Assembly (NCBI GenBank): GCA_017654935.2
Contig: CM065698.1
Span: forward strand, 37,069,682 to 37,133,681
DNA length: 64,000 nucleotides
Direction: 5' to 3'
DNA from: Phymorhynchus buccinoides
Taxonomy: Eukaryota; Mollusca; Gastropoda; Neogastropoda; Raphitomidae
Below the pieces are notes generated by a model. That model saw only the letters and a program-made list of their open reading frames with translations. It had not been told where the DNA came from and did not search any database. Below, in pieces: positions 10,704 through 20,651 of the stretch (position 1 is the stretch's first letter; each line of letters opens with the position of its first letter). Position numbers and translations under genes: made by a program.

Positions 10704-10844
10704 TACCGTATTTTTCTGCGCACACCCCCAAATTTCAGATTTTGTTACTATATTTTCTTACTATATTTCATTAGTCACATTATAAGGTGCAGGGGTCTGA
10801 GTCTTGGAAAAAAGCATCGCCTTACAGTCCGAAAAATATGGTAC
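10704..10844. mobile_element. 141-bp MITE with TACCRTATTTTTC termini
   Basis: The left end TACCGTATTTTTCTG and the reverse complement of the right end TACCATATTTTTCGG are imperfect terminal inverted repeats. The interior contains TATAAGGTGCAGG and GCATCGCCTTACAGTCCGA. Related ends are seen at 33586-33706 and 63252-63340. No coding capacity. Confidence 0.7.
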
Positions 10845-10889
10845 CTGTGACATCCTGTGACAAGAAAAATTCTGGACGGTGACTCTTCT

Positions 10890-11950
10890 TCAGTTGATTC
10901 ATTTCTTTGATCTCAATTTTCATCTCGTCTTTAATAAACAGGAACATTGACTTAATTGTAACATTTTTACAAAAAAAATTCTTGATAACCTGGAACATCT
11001 ACTTTAATTGTCACATTTGAAAAAAAATCTTCTTTCATAACCTGGAACATCTATTTCAATTGTCACATTTAAAAAAAAAATATTTCATAAGCAGGAACAT
11101 CTACTTCAATGGTCAACCTATGGCGATATTTTTCACGCCAGAGGGCAGTCAATGCACTAGGAGCTTATCACGCGATTTTCTTACTTGGGCGTAGTGAGAG
11201 AGAGAGTGATGGTAGGACCACTCACTGTCTCTCTCTCTTTCTTTATCCCCAACTAATAATATAGAGAGGATTAGCCCCACACGAGCATCATGCCCTCTGG
11301 CGTGAGAAAAATCGCACTAAGTCTCTCATTAGACACATTTTAAAAAATCTTTCACAACCTGGAACATCTACTTCAATTAAACACATTTAAAACAATCTTC
11401 TTTCACATCTACTTCAATTGTCACATTTAAAAAATATCTTCTTTCACCTTTCTCAAGCAGGAACATCTTCAATTGTCACATTTAAAAAAAATCTTCTTTC
11501 ACAAGCAGGAACATCTATTTCAATGTTCTTTCATAACCTGGAACATCTACTTCAAGTGTCACAATTTTTAAAATCTTCTTTCACAAGCAGGAACATCTAT
11601 TTCAATGTTCTTTCATAACCTGGAACATCTACTTCAATTAAACACATTTAAAACAATCTTCTTTCACAAGCAGGAACATCTATTTCAATGTTCTTTCATA
11701 ACCTGGAACATCTACTTCAAGTGTCACAATTTTTAAAATCTTCTTTCACAAGCAGGAACATCTATTTCAAATGTCTTTTTTATCTTCTTTCATAACCTGG
11801 AACATCTACTTCAAGTGTCACAGCATTAATTTTTTGTCATCTCTTCTTAGATAAACAGGATCATCTAAATTAATCATCACAGTATTTTTCATCTCTCCTT
11901 TGATAATCAGGAACATCTACTTTAATTGTCACAGCAGTAAAAGTTGGAAT
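10890..11950 (+). repeat. Degenerate minisatellite, ~40-52-bp units
   Basis: Repeated blocks contain (AACCTGGAACATCTACTTCAA or AAGCAGGAACATCTATTTCAA)-TTGTCACATTTAAAAAAA-TCTTCTTTCA. At 11560-11760 two alternating subunits form a higher-order unit of about 82 bp. A MITE (11123-11315) interrupts the array. Not coding. Confidence 0.85.
11123..11315. mobile_element. MITE copy 1 with 25-bp inverted ends, inside a minisatellite
   Basis: The left end GCGATATTTTTCACGCCAG and the reverse complement of the right end GCGATTTTTCTCACGCCAG continue together into AGGGCA. The interior has ACTTGGGCGTAGTGAGAGAG and TTTATCCCCAACTAATA. A second copy lies at 28226-28475. Shared flanks outside the inverted repeats (CAACC...TATGG and GCACTAA.TCTCTCATT) suggest that the true element is slightly longer. 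Confidence 0.85.
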
Positions 11951-12867
11951 AATTGATGTAACTGGGGTGATGGTAGCAGCATTGGAAGCAGCGGCAACGG
12001 TTGGAAACTAAGAGCCTGCTCCTTCTTTGCTTCCACTTGCTGGGTGCCAGACATGTGAACATCGTTGTCCACTACAGACTTGGTTGAGTGAACTCTTTGC
12101 TTCTCTTGCTCTTGAATTCAGTGACTGGTCAAACTGCAAACAAAAAGTAAATAACACATGAACATACCTAAGTACCACAGATCAAGGCAATATTTGTATA
12201 CGACCTCTGTTATTTTACAACATTACTTTGCTAGGCTGTTATACTTGTCCAAAAACAAAACGTGTGTGCTTGCCATTATAAAGGCAAGCTGGGAAAGGGA
12301 AGGAGGCAAGCAATTGTTGTGTTTATAAGTTTGTTTGTCTTTGTAAGGTGTCTGTGGATCGTAGGGCCCACGACCCATGGACGTATACCTTTCATTACGT
12401 TTGTATTTATGGTCTGTGTCTGTCTGTCTGTCTGTGGCTTTTGTGTGTCTTTGGGATCCCATGCGCGTGCGTGTGTGTGTGAAGAGCTTGCTATATTTTT
12501 CATTTTCTTAGTTTGTTTTGTTCACTTATATTTTAAATGTGAAATTGTCACTTTTATTTAATTTTTGCGCAAATAGTTCTTCTTTACTGAGTTTTTGACA
12601 AGCCTTCTGCGTAAATAGTTTTGAAGTTTACATTATTAAATTGTGATTGGTCTAGCCACTTTTAGCCGGAAATGAAAGTGGGCAGACGAGCGAGTGAGCG
12701 AATTTGGTCGTCAGACATTCGTCGAGCAGGGTTCAATGTCGCACACTACTTTAGCATTGCTGCAAAAATACAAGTTTACAGTGTAGTGATGGAAGACTGT
12801 GTTGTTGACACATGCAAACAGCCTGTGTTTTGGTGTTTAGTAGTTAGTTCGGCCAAAAAGATTTCAC
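11951..12867. other. Unassigned non-coding sequence
   Basis: No gene was recognised. A CTGT-type microsatellite lies at about 12418-12436 and GTGTGTGT at 12470-12481. Short frames on both strands are low-complexity shadows. Confidence 0.4.
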
Positions 12868-13169
12868 TGTGCTGGCGTGTCTGGGTTTAGCAGCAGGAGT
12901 TAGCGTTAAGAGTCACTGGCATACCACAGACAAACTCTGAATGTTTGAATAGTTGACAGTAGTTTAATTCAAAACTTGCTGTGACGTCTGTTACCAATTC
13001 AAGCCGTGAAATCTGTAAAACAAACAAAGAACAATAATAACTAAAAGGCCTGACCAACAACTAAAACTTAGACAAGGAACATAATCATATCATATGACAG
13101 ACAATAGTAAACTCGGTTATAATTTAAAAAAAAAGAATTAAAAACTGCTATAGTAAAGGAAAAGCCTTA
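12868..13169 (-). repeat. Left arm of a ~6-kb-spaced inverted repeat (partner 19152-19528)
   Basis: This segment is the reverse complement of 19152-19528 over its whole length, for example GTGCTGGCGTGTCTGGGTTTAG here against CTAAACCCAGACACGCCAGCAC there. The right arm holds about 76 bp (about 19211-19286) that are absent here. The arms enclose the BEL fragment and the L1/Tx1 fragment. Confidence 0.88.
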
Positions 13170-13223
13170 CTCCATTATCTACAAGCATGGGAGCAAGGCT
13201 TTTCCTTTACAATAGCAGTTTTT
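13140..13223. other. Palindrome at the inner edge of the left inverted-repeat arm
   Basis: AAAAACTGCTATAGTAAAGG...AAGCCTT at 13140-13168 is inverted at 13195-13223 with one mismatch around a 26-nt loop. The loop and right arm match 19123-19174 in direct orientation, while the left arm matches it inverted. The sequence therefore folds back on itself here. Confidence 0.85.
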
Positions 13224-13951
13224 TTTACCCTACGAATCGCGTGCACAATCTCCATCTGCCTCTCCTGCGGACACTCCAAGGGCAAAGATGTCCCGTACCG
13301 CCGCCTCACCACCCACCTCATCATCCCGCGTCACCAGCCACCTCACCACCAGCGCGGCAGGCACGTCGCAAAGTGCAGCTGCAGCGGCAGCAGGAGCTCG
13401 AGGCGAAGCGTCGGGAGCAGCGGCTGCGGCAGGAACAGGAGGAACTGGAGCGGGCGCGCTCGCCACCTGCCGCTCAGCAGAAGCTGTTCGATTTAAGAAA
13501 CGGCTGGTTGCATGTACTTCAAGAGCGACTACAACACCGTCCTGACTTGCAGCAACAACCCCGCTGGAGGAATGAGGTGCAGAGACTCCAGAGACAGGTC
13601 CTGGAGCATGAGGAGCGGTACGGCACGGGTCCCCGGCGGGCACGCTCTCCCACCACATTACCTGTCTCCCCACCCGCGAAGAGGGCGCGTACCACCACAC
13701 CGACCACCTCACCTCCCGCCACACCACCCGTCTCACCACCAGCCCGGCAGACTCATCACCAGGTGCAGCTGCAGCGGCAGCAGGAGCTGCAGGAGTTCCA
13801 GGTGCGGCGCAAGCAAGAACTGGAGGAGGAGCGTCAGCAGGAAAAGGAGAAGCGGCAGCGAGAGCGGGAAATGGAGCTGGAGGACCACAGGCAGTGGCAG
13901 ATGGAAAAGGAGGAGCGGAAGCAGCGGGAGGAGGAGGAACTGGAGGTGTGA
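13187..13951 (+). pseudogene. Gag-like coiled-coil ORF of a BEL/Pao-type element (fragment)
   Basis: An open frame of 254 codons, very rich in Gln, Glu and Arg. Pro-rich segments (about residues 35-58 and 155-185) alternate with charged coiled-coil stretches such as QELEAKRREQRLRQEQEELE (about residues 70-90) and REREMELEDHRQWQMEKEER (about 222-243). A near-identical copy of the 3' half occurs at 20400-20651 inside an LTR-bounded element, and integrase follows downstream, so I read this as structural (gag) sequence. The ATG at 13187 lies inside the palindrome and is probably not the original start. A long minus-strand frame across it is a shadow. Confidence 0.55.
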
Positions 13952-14490
13952 AGGAGACCACCATAGCGCCGAAAGACGGCGGCACCGACAACACCCAGAA
14001 AGACGGCGGCACTGTTTCCGACAACACCCAGAAAGACGGCGGCACTGTTGCCGACATCACCCAGAAAGAGTCCACGTCTGGAGCTGACTCAAGGCATGCC
14101 ATTCTTGCATTCAGGAGACAGTTCGGCGGGTCAACTACGTCCGAGGATGAAGACAGCCGAGAAATGACGTTGCCGATGGAGGCCCAGGAGGCCCAAGAGG
14201 CCAATCAACCACAAGGCAGCCATGCCGTTTTGCTTGGCCAGGTGATGTCAAAGATAAATGTGGCGGTTCAGAGAGGGCATGAAGCGGGCCATGACACACA
14301 GACCTCCTCCCATGATGATGACTCTGCTTGGTTGAAGTCTGGGGACTCAGAAAGAGAAGAATGCGAAGCAGAGGAGCGTTCAGAAAGCCCAAGTAAGATG
14401 GGGGCTGATCAATTCTCAGCGATGAGGGAAAGGATTGCCTTATTCTTTGCAAGTGGGTCACATCCGCACGAAACAAGCTCAAGAAGGTAG
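13952..14490 (+). pseudogene. Acidic, Thr/Gly-rich gag-like segment, continuing in the next frame
   Basis: After the stop at 13951 an overlapping frame, open from 13894, continues to 14490. It carries a tandem motif KDGGT repeated three times (about 13972-14048), then an acidic Glu/Asp/Ser-rich region (GGSTTSEDEDSREM and similar). The same sequence, about 98% identical by eye, lies at 20652-21191. Its function is unknown. Position and duplication suggest the rest of the BEL gag or gag-pol polyprotein, displaced by a frameshift near 13950. Confidence 0.5.
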
Positions 14491-14507
14491 ATCAGAAGCC
14501 TACATAT

Positions 14508-15231
14508 GTGGACTTGAAGAGAACCACCGAGCAGCTGTTAATAAAGGGAGTTCAACGGGATCACTTCCCACCATCGTCTCGCTCCACCAATGCGAACCTC
14601 AAACGGCTTGATTACTTTGCAGATAGTGATGGTATTCTGCGTGTAGGTGGCCGTTTGGGCAACTCCTCAGAAAGCTACGCAGTCAGGCATCCAGTCATCT
14701 TGCCTCAAGTCAGTCACTTGTCTACACTGTTTGTGGTGCATCACCATAAAGAGGTCGGCCATCAGGGCAGAACATCTACTATCGCCTCTCTGCGTTCCAA
14801 TGGACTGTGGAGTGAGAAAGGTTGTGGCATCAGTGATCCATCGTTGTGCCCATTGCATTCGCTTCAGAGGCAAACCTGAGTGTCAGAAAATGTCTAGCCT
14901 ACCTGAGGAGAGAGTTGAAGCAGCCCCCCCTTTCACTCATACTGGTTTAGATTGTTTTGGTCCCTTCAGAGTGAAAGACGGGAGACGGGAACTGAAGCGC
15001 TATGGCCTCATTTTCACGTGCTTGGCCTCAAGGGCTATCCATCTTGAGGTACTGGAAGACCTTTCAACGGACGCGTTTATCAATGGCTTGAGACGCTTCA
15101 TTGCAATTAGAGGGTCAGTGCACTCCATCCGATGTGACAGGGGAACAAACTTTGTCGGGGCTAGTCAAGAATTCAAAAGTGGCATGAAAGAGCTCAATGA
15201 AAGTCAGATATCCCGTGAACTCTACAAGCGA
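14508..15231 (+). pseudogene. BEL/Pao integrase region, frameshifted and truncated
   Basis: Integrase inserts the LTR element cDNA into the genome. The leading region includes DGILRVGGRLGNSS and HPVILPQVSHLSTL, typical of BEL/Pao polyproteins just before integrase. The HHCC zinc site follows: HHHKEVGHQGR in one frame, then CAHCIRFRGK in another, with a frameshift at about 14805-14830. In the frame from 14647, the core has D102 in HTGLDCFGPF and D164 in IRCDRGTNFVGAS. The expected third catalytic residue (Glu) and the rest of the core are missing, because the sequence jumps near 15228 into the C-terminal domain. The copy is defective. Confidence 0.88.
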
Positions 15232-15625
15232 TCCAGTGTTGCCTCCCCCTGGCAATTTCCTCCCTGCTGACCTCTACTCCCGGAAGAGGTGGAGACGTGT
15301 CCAGTACCTAACGGAGCAGTTTTGGAGCAGATGGAACTCTGAGTATCTGCCTACACTCCAGCCCCGTAGGAAGTGGTATCAGAAGAAAGATGCTGTCAAA
15401 CCTGGGGATGTCGTCATTGTGATTGACGAGAATGCTGCCAGAGGAGACTGGAAGCTCGCCCGTGTAAAAGAGACCTGTCAAAGCAAAGACGGTTTAGTGA
15501 GGTCTGTTCAACTTCGCATCGGTACTCATGAGCTGGACAATGCAGGAAGAACCAAGTTGCAGCTGTCTTTCCTTCACCGACCTGTTCACAAGATCGTTCC
15601 CCTTGTGAGATCTGAAGAGGAATAG
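15232..15625 (+). pseudogene. BEL/Pao C-terminal domain (DUF5641-like)
   Basis: In the frame ending at 15625, the sequence [20 protein letters not shown], then [37 protein letters not shown] and [10 protein letters not shown] matches what I know of the domain C-terminal to integrase in BEL/Pao polyproteins (Pfam DUF5641). It probably helps bind nucleic acid during integration. It lies immediately after the integrase truncation in a different frame, which points to an internal deletion joining the two. It ends with TAG at 15623-15625. Confidence 0.85.
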
Positions 15626-16719
15626 TGACTTTATTCTCCGTACTGTCGCTGAGAAGAGACTCTGTGTATGAACTTGGTGCATTTCATCATAAAGGGTCAA
15701 TTAAGCCTCTTGCATGTACTTTGCTGCTGGCTGTTCTTTGCGTTTTTCAATGGGACATTCAGCCCTCTGCTTACCTTTTGATGCTATATGCCAAGACAAT
15801 GTTGAATGAGGTATAATTGACATTGAGGTGTTTTTTTGGTATCTTGCGACTGCGAGATCAAATGTTTCTCCTTAGAGACTGCATCATTTGCTGTGATGTT
15901 CACCTTGAACTTGGTAGCCAATCTGATATAGTTAGACAGTGTTCGAATATGTTATAACCGATCAATATTAAGTTCTCAGTTTTAAGTAACTATGGTGTAC
16001 TACCAAATGGTTTTGTTTTTTTACCGTTATGTAGTTGAATATTGCATGGACTGTTCAGCCAGATGTAGTTGAACATTTTAGATTATACACTTTTGTTGTT
16101 TGTTGTTGTTGTTGTTATAACATTTTTTATTCCCCTCTCTCATCCCTCCACTCCACAATTCCTTCGTTCTCCCACACACTCATCCATCAACAAGCATATT
16201 AATAATTTGATTTATATAATTTATATTATATGTATAATAAATGTATGAATCAGTCAAACAATAAATTCCATGTACAATCTAAAGTTTCTTTGTGCTTTTG
16301 AGTTGAAAGTGTGCATGAGTGAGTGAGTTTGTAATAGTGTTGAAATGAGAAGGTTGTAAATTGTGTATAACGATAACTTAGTGATTACCAAGGTTTTTTT
16401 TTCCATCTGTAAGCAAACATGAAAAATGTAACATAATATTACTACAGATTTTCATAGAAAACACATACATTTCACAAAAACATATCCATAGAACACACAT
16501 AAACTCTCTCTCTCTCTCCACCCCCCCCTCTCTCTCTCTCCTATTCATATAAACTTTCTCTTCTAAAGCCTACATACCAAAAAAACACATGTCTCTAAGT
16601 AGTTTTATGCATTTCCCCATTTCCTCAAATAACTAATAACATTAAACAGAATGAAGAAGAAAAAACAACAACATCAAAAACATTTATCCAAATTTGAATC
16701 CCCAGGTGTCAGTCACAAT
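15626..16719. other. Non-coding sequence, AT-rich, after the BEL fragment
   Basis: Contains a (GTT)n tract near 16093-16116 and CT repeats at 16506-16541. No LTR could be recognised here, so the BEL copy has no visible 3' end. Confidence 0.4.
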
Positions 16720-17050
16720 CAAATTTGGGTAAAGGTCAAGATGTGCCACCCCCCCCCACCTAACTCACCTAAACCTAACCTAACCCTACCCCCCACCCTA
16801 TAACTAGTATAAGACGGAAAAACGCAACGAACCACAACTGTGACAAATTGCGGTGTACTGCAGTACATAGTAGGGGGGTAGGGTTAGGTTTTAGGGCTAG
16901 GGTTAGTATTCCAAAAAGGTTATTAGCTAAAAATGTTCCTAAAATACAGCTTTATGTATGGTAAGAAAGGCAAAAAACGGATAAAAATAGAATTCAACCG
17001 AGAAATGCAGTAAGGGGGGGCACATCAACTTTACCTTTACCCAAAATTTG
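16720..17050. mobile_element. ~330-bp MITE with long inverted ends and TTAGGG-like interior
   Basis: The left end CAAATTTGGGTAAAGGTCAA, then ATGTGCCACCCCCCC, is the imperfect inverse of the right end GGGGGGGCACATCAACTTTACCTTTACCCAAAATTTG. Inside are CCTAAACCTAACCTAACCCT on one side and GGGTAGGGTTAGG with GGGCTAGGGTTAG on the other, so the interior also forms an inverted pair. No coding capacity. Confidence 0.75.
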
Positions 17051-17234
17051 TTTTTTTATGTGCTGACAACAAAAGACTAGAAAAAATTACAATTTCCATT
17101 CTGTAAACAGGCCAAATTCATCTCTTTTAAGAACCCACAAATAAAAGAAGGCATGTTATATCAATATAAACCTACAATTACAATTCAAAATTATTATTAG
17201 GTTATACTTTACTTTCTTCACCCGTAGCTATCAA

Positions 17235-18053
17235 TCAGAGGTTTGTAGGCGTTCCAATTATATGTAAATTTTTCCATAGTCCCTTCCATTGAATGACAAG
17301 ACAATTCCACCCAGTATCCAGACTTTTCAGACAATTTTTAAAAGCTGTCAGACATGGGATTGTTTTATTTAGCTTACATTTATATATATAAAATTTAGCC
17401 AACAGAATGATCAGATCCATGACTTTATCTGTTTTTTGGTTTTGTTTCCATCCTAGCAAAACTAGAGTTTCTGAGATATTAAAATTCTGTGTATGGTCAC
17501 AAATCATGAATCCAAGAAATGAAGTTTGTCAAAAAAAACTGAGCATGGTTACAAGTCCAGAAAAGATGGACTAAAGTTTCATCTTCTATGCCACAAAAAG
17601 TACATGTTTGATAATTTGAAATTTTACATAAAAACAGATATCTTTCAGTGGGCAGGAGTCTATGTAACAATCTCAACTGAAACCACCGCAGTTGACAATC
17701 AGTAGTTAGTTTTGAAATGTTTTATGAATATTTTTTCCCATTTTAAGACTGTCTGTGGATATCGCTGTTGCCATTTTCTTACACTGGGTGGTGTGGTATC
17801 ACAGTCTGTCATACTCTGGTATATGGTTTTAGTAGGTGTAAATTTAATTAAATTCCAAAACTTTAGAATATTCATTAGCTAAGTTATTACATAATTCTAA
17901 CTCCAAGGATTCTCTATGCTTAGTCACAGCTCTCACTATGCCATTGTATACAAGAAAGTTAGTTGTAACCATAGGATATTTATTTTTAAAGCTATTCAAA
18001 GTTAGAAATTTTCCTTCATGTGTCAACAAGATCTTTAATGGTGTTGATGTCAT
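17235..18053 (-). pseudogene. Frameshifted C-terminal remains of the same L1/Tx1-like ORF2
   Basis: Two minus-strand open pieces (17844-18053 and 17235-17507), separated by stops, continue the element beyond the RT fragment. The lower piece contains TLVLLGWKQNQKTDKVMDLI. Collinear position and composition are the main evidence. I recognise no catalytic motif here. Confidence 0.5.
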
Positions 18054-18293
18054 GTTCTGACCATTCTCTTAAGTATACTGTTTTCTTATCCCTGATGATA
18101 TTATTATTGAAGTGAATATTTTCAGCAAGAAATTCTTGTGATTTTGTAGGATTACATTTTTCATATATATTTTTTATAGTGTTTTAATACATCTAACCAA
18201 AACAAATTATCACAAGCTCTCATTACTTCTGTAACATAGTCGCTACCAAAGTGTGTTATTTTATCCATTTCAGGACAAATACATGTACAAATT

Positions 18294-19103
18294 TTACAAT
18301 ATGTTTTCTTCAGAACGAAAAATTCTTTTTAACCATGATATTTTCATAGCTGATAAAAAATTATAAACATTAACCATTTTCAAACCTCCCTTCTCATAAG
18401 AAGAGCACACAAGTCTTTTATTTATTTTGCTATTTTCCCCATTCCACAAAAATCTGTAGAAGCAATTATTGAGCTCCTGCATGAATTGCATGGAAGGGTC
18501 TGGTAAATTAGTAAATAAATGAACAAGTTTAGATGGGGCCAAAGTTTTAATCACTGTTATTTTACCTAGGGGAGTTAGTTGTCTACTAGACCAAGAAGAC
18601 AATAACTTTCTTATTTCATGTAATTTATTATCATAGTTTAATGAAACTATTTCATTAATATTTGTTGAGAAAAATATTCCAAGAACCTTAAATACGGGTG
18701 GGTTCCAGTCAAATTGTCTGTCTGGCATGTATCGAAGTCTGTAGTTTTTCCTGCTACCAATCCATACTATTTGTGCTTCATCAATATTTAAGCTAAGTCC
18801 TGATATACTGGCAAAATATTCCAAACAGTACATACACTGCTCGAATGACTTTTTAGACCCATCTAAATAAACTGTTGTGTCGTCTGCAAACTGAGACAAA
18901 AGTATTTCTATATTGTTTAAAAGCTTTATGCCACAAATGTCTTTATTTTTCCTAATTAATAATGACAATATTTCTGCACATATTAAGTAAATGTATGGTG
19001 AGCATGGATCCCCTTGCCTCACACCTCTGTTTATACTGAACCATTCTGTGTAGCTACCATTTACCGTTACACATGATTTAATATTTTTTATAGAATGTTG
19101 CAA
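18294..19103 (-). pseudogene. L1/Tx1-like reverse transcriptase fragment
   Basis: 269 codons on the minus strand. RT motif B is visible as RGVRQGDPCSPYIYLICAEI (residues 26-45) and the catalytic motif as LSQFADDTTVYLDGS (FADD at residues 72-75, about 18879-18890). Downstream, LSSWSSRQLTPLGKITVIK and LNNCFYRFLWNGE are typical of the connection region in L1/Tx1-clade ORF2 proteins. The fingers, first catalytic Asp and endonuclease are missing upstream. The first ATG is probably internal, because matching sequence extends a few codons further. This copy cannot be functional. Confidence 0.85.
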
Positions 19104-19151
19104 TCCATTGCTTTATATCTGGTCCATTATCTACAAGCATGGGAGCAAGGC

Positions 19152-19528
19152 TTTTCCTTTACTATAGCAGTTTTTAATTATTTTTAAAAATTATAACCGA
19201 GTTTACTATTAACGGGGAGTACTGTAGTTTGTTGAACAAGTATCTTTGGGTGTAACTATTTTCTTGCTTGGATGCTGATCTTGAATTGTCTGTCATATGA
19301 TATGATTATGTTCCTTGTCTAAGTTTTAGTTGTTGGTCAGGCCTTTTAGTTATTACATGTAATGTTCTTTGTTTGTTTTATAGATTTCACGGCTTGAATT
19401 GGTAACAGACGTCACAGCAAGTTTTGAATTAAACTACTGTCAACTATTCAAACATTCAGAGTTCGTCTGTAGTATGCCAGTGACTCTTAACGCTAACTCC
19501 TGCTGCTAAACCCAGACACGCCAGCACA
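19152..19528 (+). repeat. Right arm of the large inverted repeat
   Basis: Inverse partner of 12868-13169. Directly upstream, 19123-19174 also matches 13171-13222 in the same orientation. It ends a few bases before the LTR that starts at 19534. It contains about 76 bp (about 19211-19286) not found in the left arm. Confidence 0.88.
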
Positions 19529-19533
19529 ACGTG

Positions 19534-19980
19534 TGTCACAAAAGTGACTTTTTATTTTGTTGCTCAGTATAGGTGTAGCCATATTTGTGTGCGTGTGCTT
19601 GTAGTTTGGTGGAGATAATCTCGTGTTTTTTGATTGGATGACAGATTTTGGCGGGAGAATGGCTAATAAGTTGGTAGAGACTGAAGTTAGTGTGTGTGGG
19701 ACCGACAGGCAGGCAGGTTGTGTTTGTGAATGTGAGTTCCTTTCAGGTAGGGTAATGATTATTTTAGTTTCATTATTCTTTTAGTTAGACTAATCATTTA
19801 TTTCATTTTGATTTCATAATCATATTTATTTATATGTGCACACTATTTGATTCTTTATTCAAAGATTATATTATCCAGTTCATATTTCATGCCTCTGTCT
19901 TTATTTGGAAGACTGATTCTTTGGCCAATTGCATCGACCACGCTCCCTCACTTTCCTTGTCTGTCTTTTGAATTGCAACA
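19534..19980 (+). repeat. 5' LTR
   Basis: Starts TGTCACAAAAGTGAC and ends GAATTGCAACA, the TG...CA ends expected of LTRs (447 bp). The first ~88 bp match 22126-22213, including TTGTTGCTCAGTATAGGTGT. The sequence TTGGTGTCAGCGGGTGGGAT follows at once, where a primer-binding site is expected. Confidence 0.8.
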
Positions 19981-20000
19981 TTGGTGTCAGCGGGTGGGAT
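19981..20000 (+). promoter_or_regulatory. Candidate primer-binding site of the LTR element
   Basis: TTGGTGTCAGCGGGTGGGAT abuts the CA end of the LTR and looks like the TGGTGTCAG-type PBS of many BEL/Pao and Gypsy elements. The priming tRNA was not identified. Confidence 0.6.
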
Positions 20001-20129
20001 CATCTACCTTCAGAACCAGCCTTCTTTTATATATTTGTATCTATTTTATTAAGTTTTTGCTCTCTTTTTGAAATTAGTAGACTTTCCTGTTGTTTTGTTT
20101 GAACTCTATTCCTTCACTCCTCCTGACCT

Positions 20130-20379
20130 TGGCCCCGGGTGCGGGGAAGAATCACATAGGTATTGGACCAAATGAAAACCCCTTTTTCGTTGCCACTGGG
20201 TTTAACATGTGCTAAGTGCATGGGCACACGGGGACCTCGTTTTATCGTCTCCATCCGAAAGACTCCACATTCAGACCGTAAGGCCTAGTGCAAAATGAGA
20301 AGAAAAATTCCCTGTACCCAGGTTCGAACTCAGGTTTACTTGACACAGGCGAACGTGCTACCACTGTGCCACTCTACAC
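20130..20379 (-). mobile_element. tRNA-headed SINE-like insertion
   Basis: Read on the minus strand, a degraded tRNA-like head (20379-20309) is followed by a body containing CTTTCGGATGGAGACGATAA, GAGGTCCCCGTGTGCCCATG and CACTTAGCACATG, and ends in the C/G-rich region near 20130. This head plus conserved body resembles mollusc tRNA-derived SINEs (possibly MetaSINE-like, from memory only). The lower boundary is approximate and no target-site duplication was found. Confidence 0.55.
20309..20379 (-). tRNA. Degraded tRNA-like head of the SINE (not a functional tRNA)
   Basis: On the minus strand, TGGCACAGTGGTAGCACG fits an A-box/D-arm and GAGTTCGAACCTGGG fits the B-box/T-arm, at tRNA spacing (about 71 nt). 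The T-stem has a mismatch, the anticodon arm (TTCGCCTGTGTCAAG) seems to have gained bases relative to Asp/Gly-type tRNAs, and the acceptor ends do not pair well. Best read as SINE promoter sequence. Confidence 0.5.
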
Positions 20380-20399
20380 ATAGATGAGAAGCGAAAAAA

Positions 20400-20651
20400 C
20401 CCACCCACACTGGCCACCTCACCTCCCGCCACACCACCCGTCTCACCACCAGCCCGGCAGACTCGTCACCAGGTGCAGATGCAGCGGCAGCAGGAGTTCC
20501 AGGTGCAGCGCAAGCAAGAACTGGAGGAGGAGCGTCAGCAGGAAAAGGAGAAGCGGCAGCGAGAGCGGGAAGTGGAGCTGGAGGACCACAGGCAGTGGCA
20601 GATGGAAAAGGAGGAGCGGAAGCAGCGGGAGGAGGAGGAACTGGAGGTGTG
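20400..20651 (+). pseudogene. Gag-like coiled-coil segment, second copy
   Basis: Nearly identical to 13694-13951, with the same Gln/Glu/Arg-rich coiled-coil frame ending in EEELEV and a stop. It has a 9-bp deletion relative to the first copy (near 20493) and a few substitutions. The upstream Pro/coiled-coil half present at 13.2-13.6 kb is missing. Confidence 0.6.

Larger units (their letters stand above)
17230..19122 (-). mobile_element. L1/Tx1-like LINE fragment on the minus strand
   Basis: This holds the 3' two thirds of an RT-type ORF2, read from about 19120 downward and broken by frameshifts. The intact part is at 18294-19103. Further matching pieces appear at 17844-18053 and 17235-17507, the latter with the W-rich C-terminal style of L1 ORF2 proteins. 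The 5' end stops where the inverted-repeat arm begins (about 19123). Confidence 0.75.

Noticed and set aside
13230..14204. 324-codon minus-strand Ala/Pro/Ser-rich frame
   Set aside because: Shadow of the GC-rich gag-like coiled-coil frame on the plus strand, which is the one supported by collinearity with integrase.
20309..20379. Functional tRNA gene
   Set aside because: The stems are mismatched and the anticodon arm is altered. It fits a SINE head better.
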